Notes: generated from the letters alone by a model not told the origin. A stretch of DNA of 64,000 nucleotides from Capitulum mitella (GCA_030062745.1 CP099841.1:11846970-11910969), one strand, 5' to 3'; positions 11,281 to 54,078 are shown, numbered from the stretch's first letter. Translations and numbers: made by a program.

Positions 11281-12060
11281 TCGCAACCATCGCACCCTCT
11301 CGCCGCCGTTTAGAAGTGCGCGAGACAAGGCCTGATCATTGTCGGACGTCAAGCGTCTTGGTTACACCTGGCTCATGGCCCGCGTGACTTCTGATCTTCA
11401 GGCTCATCCATTCTCCGCAACAAAACGCCAGTCACAAAATCGCACAGTGTATTCTACAGCGGTGCACGCCCGTTGTACATCTCTCGACAACATGAGATCC
11501 AGACCGTTCTGGATCATCGTTACAAATCCACAAATAATCCCACTGCAGTCGGGGTTACTGGGATCGCAAACGCCAACATGCGACAGCAGTGATAACGCAC
11601 GAACGATCCGTCATTCACACCCATTACTGTCACTTGGCCGGAGCCTGACACGGGATGGCTGTGAGCCAGAACAATGAACACGCATCGCGCTTCCCAACGA
11701 CAATGACTCGACCTGACGGCTGAGAACACACGACACAAGCGTCGGCTCCCTCCCGCACCACACCAAGTGGCGTCACCTCTCCTCCGTCCGCCGTATGCCA
11801 GTGCACTGCGCCGCGCCAGCCGGGACGCCTCCTCGACGAGACGACACACGGCTGACGGCCAGCTGTTCACGGCGATCGCAGCGCTGTGGCGCGCGGGCGT
11901 AACGCCTAACAAAACGCAACGCCACGCCTGAGACCCGACCGATGACGAACAGCAGCTCTGCGGCGTCAGCGGGCGACCAATCACTACACCGCCGCACGCG
12001 CACAGGACCAATCAGCGCGCTCCGACGGGCACCGGCGTCCTCGGCGACCAATCAGCGCGC

Positions 12061-43583
<31,523 letters not shown>

Positions 43584-43632
43584 TTTGTATGTAAACTGCC
43601 ACAGATGTCTCGACCTTGCTCGCCTTATAGAG
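43584..43632. promoter_or_regulatory. Putative bidirectional promoter between PRPF6 and TIPIN
   Basis: Only 49 bp separate the PRPF6 ATG (43583, minus) from the first in-frame TIPIN ATG (43633, plus). The core promoter must overlap this interval and possibly the opposite gene's first exon. No TATA box is obvious. If translation of TIPIN starts at 45423 instead, the 5' leader still begins near here. Confidence 0.45.
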
Positions 43633-45162
43633 ATGAATGCAAGGTAAGTTGGTTTTCGGATTTGTTCTAGACCTGGATATTCGTTGTCTATTCTCAAAGT
43701 CTCTACATTTTTAAGGTATATATTTTCTTTCAAATCAGCTAATTCTCACCTTTATTTCCTTACTGAAACAGGATGAAATCGCCGCAGCAGTTTTCATCTT
43801 TTTGTTGTCGGTACTATTTGCGCGTATTTCAAGAGTGGCGCACAACAGACGGTTTTGGCGAGTGTAACAGCACTGCATCTGATAGCGGTTACCGAGGATA
43901 AGAAAAAAAGGGGCTTGAGACCAGGTAAGGGACGAAGGGGCCACATTTTCAGCAACTTTCGATTCTGCCTGACTGAAAAGACGTCACGAAAATTTTGGGT
44001 ATCATGATAAGACTATATTTAGCGTGTGTACTTGGCTAAGTGGGTGTCTGTAGCAACTGTGTCAGATAAATACTGCATTGACTTTCTAGACATAGAAACT
44101 GGAGGTGATCTGTGTGTGCCAGTTTTCAGTTTTGCTGACAGCTAGAATTTCTCGTTTCCAGCAGAAGCAGAAATTTGTGTCCATCTAAATGTTGCATGAG
44201 AGAGAAAAGATTGTATTCCCTTCCCAAATGACATGGAAGCTGGAAGGAATGGAAATGAGGGAATCAGAAGCAACAAAAATGATAAATGATAATGCAACAT
44301 CCAGTAATTAATAAAGATATGTAGCCATATTGATTTTTGCTGGAATGCACAAATATATATGACAGTGCATTTCTATGGTAATACTATGATGTTTAACTCT
44401 CTCTTGTCATGCTGCTGAAAATCATGTTTTCTGGGACAGATCATGAAATGGTTTTTCTAACTGAAATTGTAGTCAGATATTTTTTTGGAGCTGTAAGGCT
44501 GTAATTGATGGGCATGTTTTTGCCAGACTGAATACATGTAATATTTTTGTTTCTTTTCTTCTTATGTAAATTGTGAAATGTTAATACTTTGTAATTCCAG
44601 ATTAGTTTTAGATTTAGGGCTAATATTGTCCAATAGGCATCATGGGTAATCTCATAAAGTCCTGTTTTCTTGTATTTTTATTCCTCTGCATAGGATAAGT
44701 TAGGTGTAGGTTCGGTTAGGTTAGGTTGACGAATTCATCTGCTTTCATTGTTAAAAAAAATTTTTTTATTTAATTTTTTTTTTTTATTTTTTACATCACT
44801 TGTGATAAAAAAAAAAAAAAAAAAAAAAATGTAAGTCACAGAAACGAAACGTTCGGTGTATTAACTGGCGTTCGAATCAGCAAATCGAACTATTGGTTAT
44901 TATCCCTTGAGCGGAACATCCTGAATGTCAGTATTTTTACTCTTCGCGAGACGAATGTCACCCTGATCAAGGTATGATCGGGATTACCGGCATCATGTAA
45001 CTCATAAAGTCCTGTTTTCTTGTATTTTTATTCCTCTGCATAGGACAAGTTATGAGGTTCTGTACATTACTTAGCAGCTCCATCCATACTTTTTTGAGCA
45101 TGCATATATCCCTGCACCTAGATTCAATTTGTACACACAGTACTATCAAGGTATGGATGTAG

Positions 45163-45199
<37 letters not shown>

Positions 45200-45781
45200 A
45201 TGTATATCTATCATAAGTGTTGGAAACACTTGACATAAGAATGATGTTAGTTACATTGAATGAAATGCTTTTATTGCATTTCCTATTCAAGATAGCATAC
45301 CCATATAAATCTTCATTACAATTTCTTGATTTTCTTAAATGTCTTCAATCTATGTGTAATGCTAGAGATCTTGGAGATCATTGTTCTTAACAGTTTGTTT
45401 GCTTTGCAGTGAACTGCCAACTATGGATGTAGACATTGATGACCTGTTTGATGTGGAACCATCTGAGGATGTAGAAGATGGAGATATTGGAGCTCAATCA
45501 GATGAAGATGGACATGATTCAGCCAATGCTGAAAATCCAGATGGTGAACAGAAAAAGACAGGTATTGATGAAAAATTGTTTTATGCATGATTTTTAATCT
45601 TTTATGAACTGTTGACCTGGCACAGCTTATCTTGGTGCAGTTCTTGAATGTTTATGCACATGTGGTTGTGATAACCTTCTCCCATATGTCAAAGGAACTT
45701 TTGCCATTTTACTATTGACTCTAGTGCAGTAATATGTGAAGCAAATCATTGCTGTGATGATAATGTCCCATAACTCCAGGT

Positions 45782-45852
<71 letters not shown>

Positions 45853-46104
45853 TTGCAAGTATTATATTCCACTTAAATGGTCTTTTTAAAATACTACCAA
45901 AAATTGGATGACACCAGGGCCACAGACATAAATTAAGTCTAGGGTACCAGTTTTTTATGTCATTTGACAGCATTTCATTCAGACATTCAGAAGAAGATAA
46001 AAATGCATCTGCTCTTCAGAACAACTCAGCAAAAAGTTTGTCAGTGCCGAATATGCTGTTTTCAATAACACATGATCAAAAGAAAACCTGCTCCTTGATT
46101 TTTT

Positions 46105-46150
<46 letters not shown>

Positions 46151-48397
46151 AAAATACTTCAGGAGTAGGTTTTCATATGTATATATAAATATATACATAT
46201 ATATATATGTATGTGTGTGTGTGTGTGTATGTATATGTGGTGTGTGTATATATGTATGTATATATCAGATCAAAAATATTTCAGGAGCAGGTTTTTTTTT
46301 AGTGATCGAGATGATCTGGATGTACCCCCTCCTTTTCGCACAGACGACGTTGATGTGGACGTCGGCGATGGCCAGCCCAAGAGGAAGCGCGTTTTGCGGC
46401 CGCAGCCGAAGCTGAACGCCGATCGCCTGTGCGGGCCGCGCGGCATTGGCGTCATGGAAGAGACGTTCTCCAAGCTGACGTTTAAGGGACGTGGCCACGA
46501 GCGCGAGGACCTGAAGCTGCTCATGTCTAAGATGGAGCACTGGGCCCACCGACTGTTCCCCAGGATGCCATTCGATAACACTCTGGAGCGCATCGAGAAG
46601 CTGGGCAAGAGTAAGCCGGTCCAGGTACGGAAGTGGTGGTGGAATGTATGTAAGTGGCGTGGGCAGGGAAGAGTGTTGTCTTTGTTTAGGTAAATCTTGT
46701 GTATTTGTTTGGTCTCTTGATTCATTGACTTTGTTCATGCATGCATCATTTAACGACTTATTATCGACTTTCACGGTGCCGTGGCTTGTTTTGCGACATT
46801 TGTCACGCGGCAGACATTAAATAATGGCAAACGATATGAATATTTTGTAATAACGGAAACCCTTTTTTAGTGCAGATCCAACCATATTTCCAGTTCATGA
46901 TCAAACGTTCCAGTCCACTGGTGTGAAGACAGGGAAGGACCCACTGTCACACGTATATCACAGTCTTTATTAACGTCTTCTACCGTTGGCCTTAACGTTG
47001 TCGTGTGCGTTTTGCTGAGCGCAATCCATCGTTGATCCCAGAACGATCGCATCCTGGACGATTATATGTCACCGCATCACGCGGGCAGTGCGCCACTCCT
47101 TCAGTCTGGTGCTTGCGGAATCCGTCCATCACCCGCCCTCTCACCGTCGCAGGTGAACGTGAAGAAGGTGCGAATGGGCATGTCGTTGCTACCGTCGGTC
47201 GTCGATGACGACGACGAGGCGGGCGCGCGGCGCGCCCGAGGTGGACGTCTTCGACGAGCTGATCGCCTCCGGCGGCACTCAGCAGCGGCAGGCGTCGCCG
47301 CCGACGTCGCCGGGACCGGGTGGCGACGGCCGGGTGTCGCCGCAGCCCAGCACCTTCGACGCGACCGAGCACGTCGACGTCGACGGTGGGTAATGGGCGG
47401 CACCCGTCGCCTGCGCCGGGGGTCTGGTGTCGTTCGGAGGCTGGCCTTTCAGGAGAAAGAACCTGTAGTGTTTGATTCTTCCAGTGCTGCACCTTAATGC
47501 GCTTGGACTAGATCTCACGGGAACTTTGGGCATGAGGTCATCTGCGCAACCAGGAATGGACGAACCTGCAGGAGAACGAAAATTCCGAATTTTTTCTTGA
47601 GAAAAAAATGTCCGCACAGGGCTAGAGACACGAGGGCAAACCACATTCGTTCGGAGACACCACGTTGGCGGCTGGGTAACCTGCTCTGCTTCCATTCCAG
47701 GGCTTGACCGAGGAGCAGCTGGAGCGGATGCGGAAGAACAGGGAGCTGGCACAGCTGCGCAGGATGCGGGCTCGCTTCTCGCAACAGCAGGCGGGAGCGG
47801 CAGGACGAGCCGCGCTCGCAGTCTCCAGACCGGGAGACAGAGGCCCCGTCTCAGTCGGAGCCTCAGCAGGCTGGTCTGCGGCGCGATGGCGGCTCGGCGT
47901 CGCCAGCGGCGAGGCGGCCGCGGGGGGACGCGGCCAGTCCCTCTGTCGCCGGCCTGTCGTCCGCTGTCCCTGCTCCTGGTCCTCCGCGGGAGCCGGCCGG
48001 AGCTGGGTCCGGTCCGGACAGCGGAGACGAGGGCTTGTCGCCGCTGCCGTCGCCGCTGCCGTCGCCACCGCCATCGCCGCCGCTGTCTTACTGCCGGTCG
48101 CGTGTCTCTGAGGGCGACCTGTTGGGCTCGAGGCCATCTGGAGACACGGAAACAAGTGCTGACCGGATGGGACATCTCCATCAGACGTCGGAGACGGGTA
48201 CACTGGAGGACGCTGGCGGCGAGGAATCGAACACTGCTCCTGTGGGAAATATTCACGGAGTTTTGGAGACGGAGACCGTGGCCTCTATTGTAGACCAAGA
48301 AACCAGTGCTTCTCCAATGGGACACCTTCACCAGATGTCAGAAACCGAAACTCTGGCTATTGCTGACGACGTCATCATGGAATCAGATGACGCTTAG
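43633..48397 (+). CDS. TIPIN: TIMELESS-interacting protein (TIPIN / Swi3 / Csm3 family)
   Basis: Subunit of the TIMELESS-TIPIN fork protection complex that stabilises replication forks and supports checkpoint signalling in the nucleus. Proposed exons: 43633-43643 (MNA plus two bases, donor GTAAGT), 45410-45561, perhaps 45991-46039, 46303-46624, 47153-47385, 47701-48397. The N-terminus is acidic (MDVDIDDLFDVEPSEDVEDG). The exon at 46303 encodes the Swi3 domain with KLNADRLCGPRGI, FKGRGHEREDLKLLM and KMEHWAHRLFPRMPFD. The next exon starts VNVKKVRMGM, and the last has LTEEQLERMRKNRELAQLRR, as in vertebrate TIPIN. The first ATG and the second (45423) are in one frame. Odd: the best protein-like frame changes near 47220 and near 47790, and the phase of the 47385/47701 junction does not close, so the C-terminal half is not a clean reading; sequence errors, missed splice sites or decay are all possible. 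The stop TAG ends at 48397. Confidence 0.85.
44636..45050. repeat. 65-bp direct repeats flanking a 285-bp insertion-like segment
   Basis: CTCATAAAGTCCTGTTTTCT and what follows occurs at 44651-44702 and 44999-45050 with one substitution, and similarity starts earlier at GGCATCATG (44637, 44988). Between them lie a GGTTAGGTTAGG run (44714-44728), A- and T-runs (44752-44829) and unique sequence. It is in the first intron of TIPIN. Confidence 0.8.
45163..45203. repeat. (TA)n(TG)n microsatellite
   Basis: A TA dinucleotide run followed by a short TG run, in the first TIPIN intron. Confidence 0.95.
45785..45849. repeat. (AT)n microsatellite
   Basis: About 32 uninterrupted AT units in the TIPIN intron after the acidic exon. 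Confidence 0.97.
46083..46300. repeat. Palindromic AT-cored repeat plus third arm copy
   Basis: The left arm AAAACCTGCTCCTTGATTTT (46083 on) and the right arm CACAAAATACTTCAGGAGTA (46148 on) are inverted copies around a (TA)n core at 46108-46147. A further copy of the right arm, ATATTTCAGGAGCAGGTTTT, lies at 46276-46295, followed by a T-run that forms the acceptor tract of the Swi3 exon. Confidence 0.75.
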
Positions 48398-48583
48398 TGA
48401 GGAACATGTGTAGTTTGTAATGTTTTGTTTTGCGGTGAAGCGGTGAAGGTGCTGCTCCCTGGGCTCCGATTATTTATGTACGTGCTCTGGAGGTCCAGAA
48501 AGCCTCTTAATCGCTGGCGAACCATGTACGTTGTGTTCGACAGTACTGCGTCATGTGCGTCGGTCAGAACTCAGAAATTCGTA

Positions 48584-48589
48584 AATAAA
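48584..48589 (+). promoter_or_regulatory. Polyadenylation signal AATAAA (TIPIN)
   Basis: A canonical hexamer about 190 bp after the TIPIN stop codon, a normal 3' UTR length. No earlier AATAAA occurs in between. Confidence 0.75.
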
Positions 48590-48659
48590 GCCTGAATCTG
48601 AAATTCGCAAAGCTTACCAAGCCCGACGTTTAAAGCCTAAGGTTTCCATAAAGGCCACA

Positions 48660-50400
48660 TACTCTTGCAGGGACATTGCTTTATTCAACCCGGGGCGCTG
48701 GCGTGGTGCCAAGCAGCGTTGTCGTATTTTCGGGCGGACCTAATGGAAACCGCGCTGTTCTCGCTGCACCCGTGTGGCGCCGCAACCAGCGTGTCCCGTG
48801 CAAATCCTGCCCGGCTAACGTGGCGCGAAAAGCAATCGCCGGTGTTGGAGAACATCCGCGGATTGCCTCCGTTTACGACGCGGCTCGACTGGCTACGACT
48901 GAGGCGCGGATGGAGTGACGCTGAGGTGTGACAGTAACGGCGTCACGGTCATTCGTCGGCAGACTGTGGGAAGGGTTCTTACGCCGCGGAACACGGTGCG
49001 CCATGTTGGAGGGTTCGGTATAGATGGCGCGTCGATCGCGCGCTCTCGGGAACCATATTCAAAGATAAAAACTGCTGTTGCTTAGTGTGGATGGGAGCCA
49101 TGAATGTTTCGGATTTGCTAAGCGTGGAAAAATTCGGGCTTTTGAAATGGTTGGGAATCGATACAGATTTTGATTTTGACCGATAAACGAAACAGTTTTT
49201 CCCCATTTATTGATTATCGGTAAATCGTGGTATATTGCAGATTTGAATCATATATCTTAACGGGCGGGAATTTGGGAGAGGGGAATGAGGAGGACACGTT
49301 AGGAACTCGTAAGATAATTGCATCCTTTCAGTCAGCCGGATTCAGAAGACGAGTCAAACGCATTCTTATGTTATTTTAAAGGAAAAAGGATTTGAGGTTC
49401 TATCGCTTGTTTCAAGTGAGCTTTCATGAACCACAGTGAGTCCAGAATCCTGCATCTTATCCGTTTCTTTCATTTCCTTTCAAAGTTTCTTTCCTCAAAA
49501 ATGTTTCTATGCTTAGCTGGCTGCAACCTGTCTTCGCTTTGTTGGAACTTGACCCGTTTGTGTCTGTCTCGGCGGTCTGAACATTATGTTTGCTTCACAC
49601 ATGATAACGGAGTCCCGTAGTAGTGTTTTTGCACTTCATTATTATTTTGCACGTTTTTCATGTAGTCTCATCGCGTCCAAGAGCAAAATAATCCCTCATC
49701 CCTTACTATTCGTCGTTTGCCCCATTCCTTGCTACGAGATCTCATGGTTTTACCCTTATTACCCCGATAACGAGGTATTCTGTGCAGTCCAATGACACAT
49801 TTCTTTAGGAATCCTTCCTTCATGTGGCGAAAATTGCCATCAAAACGTCCATCCGCCGGCGGACAGGCAGCGAAAAGTGTCGTTGTGGTGGCGATGTTAG
49901 GTATTTACAAGGATGTTCCCAGGATTTTCGTGCTTTGCCCGGATCCGACCAGTTTTATTCAAGCCCGATTTTAACTCCTTTTACCATACAGAGTGTTTTA
50001 AAAGAAACCTTTGAAGTAAAAGCTGCTTACATTTCTAGTGAAATGAAAAAGGCACACGTGTCTGGTTTTTGTGCGATATTGTCAATCCTGAAGGAGGTAT
50101 GGGGAGGGGGCGGCTCCCCTTGGATGCGCATCTAGGCAGTAATAAGGCTCTTATGTTCATCGTTTAAGTGTAATCTTCCTCGAAAATTAGGATAAGTCGG
50201 TGACTTTATAAGCGGTGTTTTTCCTAAAAAAAAACGCGATTTTTTCGGTAACTGACAACTTTCTAATCGATAAACGATAGAAAAATTAAAGCAATTATCG
50301 ATACAATTTATCGATGGTCCCAACCCTATTTTTAAGTCAGATTAAGGCATACCGTATGCGGAAAGTATTTGAATTATTGATGTGGCTTGCTGCAGTTGAC
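48660..50400. other. Intergenic stretch, nothing recognised
   Basis: Two overlapping short frames at 48665-48931 lack domains. A minus-strand frame at 50337-50519 starts with a hydrophobic stretch but overlaps the candidate plus-strand exon. No transposon end is recognised. Confidence 0.35.
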
Positions 50401-50545
50401 CGGTCGACTTCCTGAGCTTCAATAGCGATTTCAATTCCATTTTTCCGGCCCTTTGAGACCCATAGCCAGCAAGCGGCTAGCACGAGCTGACAGAGCAGAA
50501 GTATTATTCCGATGGACACGTAGCGCCTCTAGTCAGTCACGGTCT

Positions 50546-50594
50546 CCACGACGAAACCTGTTACGGTCCTCGACCGTAAGAGGTTTCGTCGTGG
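50546..50594. other. Near-perfect 49-nt hairpin
   Basis: The arms CCACGACGAAACCT (50546-50559) and AGGTTTCGTCGTGG (50581-50594) are exact inverted copies. Inside, after one G-G mismatch, TTACGGTC (50561-50568) pairs exactly with GACCGTAA (50572-50579), leaving a CTC loop. That is 22 base pairs with one mismatch. A candidate splice donor GTAAGA at 50576 lies in the 3' arm. Confidence 0.9.
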
Positions 50595-50658
50595 GCTTCG
50601 CGGACCCCGTGGACAACTTGAAGAAGCTGTGTTGCCGTTGATAACTGGATATTGCGCA

Positions 50659-50875
50659 GGTGTTCACGGGAGGTTGTCCTGTCTATGATAAGTACGGAGA
50701 GGAGGGACAAAACGACTTAGCGTTGATCACGGATCAGACTGTGGGGGCTATCGTGAGATATGGGAGGCAGTCGTTCTGTGCGTTTTTATTACCTCGCTAT
50801 CCGTCTTGTTATGATGAGCTCAACATTTTCACGGCAGACACATTGCATTTTACGGTGCTGTCTGAGGAAGACTAG
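50659..50875 (+). CDS. Possible terminal exon of an unidentified gene
   Basis: Preceded by the acceptor-like TATTGCGCAG (50649-50658), this open frame gives 71 residues with ordinary protein composition, e.g. VFTGGCPVYDKYGEEGQND and FCAFLLPRYPSCYDELNIFT, ending SEED and TAG. AATAAA at 50922 follows the stop within 50 bp. A candidate donor GTAAGA at 50576 would close an 82-bp intron in phase 0 to an upstream open stretch (50426-50575). No family is recognised, the upstream exons are not found, and it could be a chance frame. Confidence 0.3.
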
Positions 50876-50921
50876 AAAAGGTCCGCGGAGAACCAAAGCT
50901 GTGAGAGCTAATGCAGCACGG

Positions 50922-50927
50922 AATAAA
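50922..50927 (+). promoter_or_regulatory. AATAAA signal after candidate terminal exon
   Basis: AATAAAATAAAATG lies 47 bp downstream of the TAG at 50873-50875. This gives weak support for a 3' end here. Confidence 0.35.
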
Positions 50928-50949
50928 ATAAAATGAGCTGTAATGCTCT

Positions 50950-53640
50950 CATATGGTAGAAGAAATAATCAGGAAAAACTGAGTTGATTGGACCTCACTA
51001 CTCTTCCTTAACATAAGCCAGCAGCACATGCCACGAGAGAATCATTCCGATCAAACGTGCCATCATGCCATCACGGTCTCTCTGCCATCATTCAGAAGTC
51101 GAGCTCTGGTTGGCTGCAGCGCCGAGGTCACAACGCCGATCTATTCAAAGTCGGCTGTGCCGACCAGAAATCGTCACGACTTCGTACGGAGGCCCACTAC
51201 GCGACCTTAAAAGCACGCCTTATCCAGAGCCACCGATCCGGTCAGCGAGCTCGCCTCTGTGCCGATCAGACCTCCGTACATCTCCAAATGAACAGGGGCC
51301 CGTTAAAGTCCACGGTACCAGTCCGCTATCAGACGCCCTGCGCAGCCGCAGCAGACAGCAGGTGTTTATCCCGATGGCTCTCCATCATAAAGCACGAGGC
51401 TAGTGGTTCGACTGGTCCGTTCGGATCAGTCGTATCTGATGTTGACGGGAACCGATAAACAGTAATTATCTTCGATTGCCGATCAGTTGTTGTGGGTGAC
51501 TAGAGAATTCATCAACGCATGGGACCCAAGGGAAGAAGAAAACGCATATCTGCATGCAAGGACAAATTTGTTGGGAGTGGCAGGAAAACGCATTAGGGGG
51601 CTGAAGCAGGATTTTGTCCTTCATCGCCTCCGTTAAATAGTGACCGAAAGAAACACCTGTCAGGCCCCGGGCGCCTCCGATAATCCGAAATTCTACCCTA
51701 GTCCACTTGTCGCATGACACTCCGTTATTGGGAACAAGCCCACTTTAGTCCTGGTATTCCCTAACGGGTCAGTGATACATCACGCACTTACCATCGTCCT
51801 TGCAGACGTGAATATGTTACCCACGGCGCAAGGGTGGATCCAGTAATCTTTTAGAAAAAGGGCAGGTGGACAGCGGAGATTACGTCGAGAGTTGGAGGCA
51901 CCTAAAAAATCATGCAGTTCCGTTGTTTTTTTTTTTTTGTTTTCATTCATTTCTTGCATATTTTGGTCGCTTAGATTACATTTTTTATCGCATCTGCACC
52001 CCACACGATCCTCTGAGGGAGACGCGATGGTCCCTCGCCTCTCCTTCTCGGCCTGCTTCTAACCACCCATGACTCCCGATCCTGTCAACATGTATATGGG
52101 TGTTCTGCCTGTAAACCCAAACCATGCCCTGCGGCAAACCACCTCGTGCGCCGCAGTTCGCCACTTTCCGACGCTGGTCGCGTCATCGCTGCGTCTCCCG
52201 TGTCTCCGTGACCGCACCGAACATGACCGGGCGCGCGCTGAGCCGACGCCACCGGTGCCGCCGCGCCGTCCGCGATAACGTCAGCCGGTGGGGCTCCCTC
52301 CACCTGACTGACGGAATTTGCGATTAGATAGGACCGCCAAGACGGCCGGGGGGCGCCGCCTCAGCGCAGGCCGTATCATACTGCGCCAACTCGCGCGACT
52401 GCCACTTCCGCCGTCCCGATGTGCCTTGCGCAGACATTAATTTGCCAGAAATGCTAATTAGGCACTTCTGAGCCGAGGTTTACAGTCAATACGTCATGGC
52501 TCGCTAATTAAATCAGAAAATTCCCAGCCTCCTTCCAGAAATTCCTTTCACACTCAGTGTAAACAGCCTGAAACATGTTCATGCACGGCTGCCATGCTTA
52601 TTCCGGAGATAATTGCGCAAAATGAGCACTCACGGACGTGCAGTAAATAGTCGCAGAGCCGGCAGGAACGTTTTCGGGTACCGCCGGGCGTGTATTTCCC
52701 TTCTTTGAATTTGCAACGACTCATATATTTAGGCGGCCGACTGCGGTGGACACCGCAGCGTGCAATTATCCGCTGCGGATCGGGCCGCTGCGGGATTTAC
52801 GATTCCAGCTGGAACATGCAAACGGCCGCGCAATTACGGTCGTAATGGCCGCCGCTCAGACCGCGCTCCTCCCCGACACCGACGCGCCGGCCACTCATCC
52901 GTGTGGGAGCCGCCGGCCTACCGAATTACGCAGCCGCTCAAGAAATTAGCCCGATTAATTTGAGCCGGCCGCGACGGTCTCGGCGCTGAGAGGCCGCCAG
53001 GGGCGGCGCCAGGGAGGCCGGTGGGGGAGGCTCGAACAGGTCGGCGGCAAGGATTGCGGACGCCGGCTTGTTGGACGCCGGGTTCGTGTGATGGAGAGCT
53101 CGTGATGGCTTTGGTGGGACCGGCGCTGCACCCGTGACAGTGCCCTGCACCCGCCACTGTCCGCCGATCGGGTGATGTAATCTGATAGGTGGAGTCCGTG
53201 CCAGGTGGGGGCACTGAGTGATGATGGTCACCGCCCAGTGTCGTGGCTGTCCGAGGGTGCGCCGCGGGGCACAGGGACCGTCCAGGGGCGGTCCCGTGCC
53301 ACCCACCGGCGGGCTGGGACCAGACGAGACCTCGGGCCCGCCGCCAGGCGAGGCGACACCGTCCGGGAAATGTCGACCATACGGATGTGTCGCTGGTTGC
53401 GCCCGTCGTGAGTGGGAATCATCGGCATTGGAGAACCAGCTTTACAGACTGCGCTATTTATTCACTCTTCAGATTCTCCAGATACGACACAGTAATTTCA
53501 TTTCTGAGATCTCATCGATCTGCATTAAAAAAAGTTGACTGAAATGTCCGAATAATTCTTACTGCGGTTGAAATAGAAATAAAAGAATGCAATGTCCGAA
53601 TTTTTTCTTACATAGCAAACGAATGCGAATTGCAAACGGC
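50950..53640. other. Intergenic stretch with CpG-rich blocks
   Basis: GC-rich between about 52.1 and 53.4 kb. Frames on both strands overlap without recognisable domains. It contains clustered TAATTA motifs (see 52438-52515) and no visible transposon end. Confidence 0.35.
52438..52515. promoter_or_regulatory. Cluster of TAATTA/TTAATT homeodomain-type motifs
   Basis: Contains TTAATTTG (52438), GCTAATTAGG (52455) and GCTAATTAAATC (52503), with further ATTA-like motifs just downstream (AATTATCCGC near 52765). A candidate cis-regulatory block by motif clustering only. Confidence 0.2.
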
Positions 53641-53653
53641 TTAGGTCTCCCTG

Positions 53654-54030
53654 CCAGGAGTGTCATTTTGCGTCAGGAATTGGAGGACCAACCAGGGACG
53701 TAGCCAGGGGGCATGGGGGCCATGGGGGCCCTGACCCCAGCGGTCTACACCTATATAGCGATTTCTCATGGATACGTAATAGTGATCATATATATGTCTC
53801 AAAAGCAAACATAGTATGTGTTTCTGCGCGTCAAATATGAGGTAAATCACATAAGATTGCTGCTTTTTCCTATAAACTTCGTCATATGCCAGTGGCATAT
53901 GACAAAATTTGACACTTGCGCTCCCCCCCCCCCGAGGAAAATCCTGGCTACGTGCCTGGGACCAGCTGGGTGCCCGACAACCTAATTCCCCCCAGTAAGA
54001 GTTTCTCAACGGATTTAGTCTATTCCATTT
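53654..54030 (+). mobile_element. Interspersed element X, copy 2, interrupted by a MITE
   Basis: CAGGAGTGTCATTTT at 53654 and GGTGCCCGACAACCTAATT at 53969, then TTTCTCAACGGATTTAGTC, match 10451-10570 in order. The two parts are separated by the 266-bp MITE at 53693-53958. Removing the MITE and one target copy restores alignment with copy 1. Confidence 0.55.
53693..53958 (+). mobile_element. hAT-like MITE, copy 2, inside element X
   Basis: 266 bp with ends CAGGGACGTAGCCAGG and CCTGGCTACGTGCCTG, which are inverted repeats with one or two mismatches. It is flanked by the 8-bp duplication GGACCAAC / GGACCAGC. Contains the same CATATGCCAGTGGCATATG palindrome as the copy at 9101-9373, in the opposite overall order. 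No coding capacity. Confidence 0.8.
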
Positions 54031-54036
54031 TGCATA

Positions 54037-54040
<4 letters not shown>

Positions 54041-54077
<37 letters not shown>
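54041..54077. repeat. (AT)n microsatellite
   Basis: About 18 AT units directly after the element X remnant. Confidence 0.95.
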
Positions 54078-54078
<1 letters not shown>

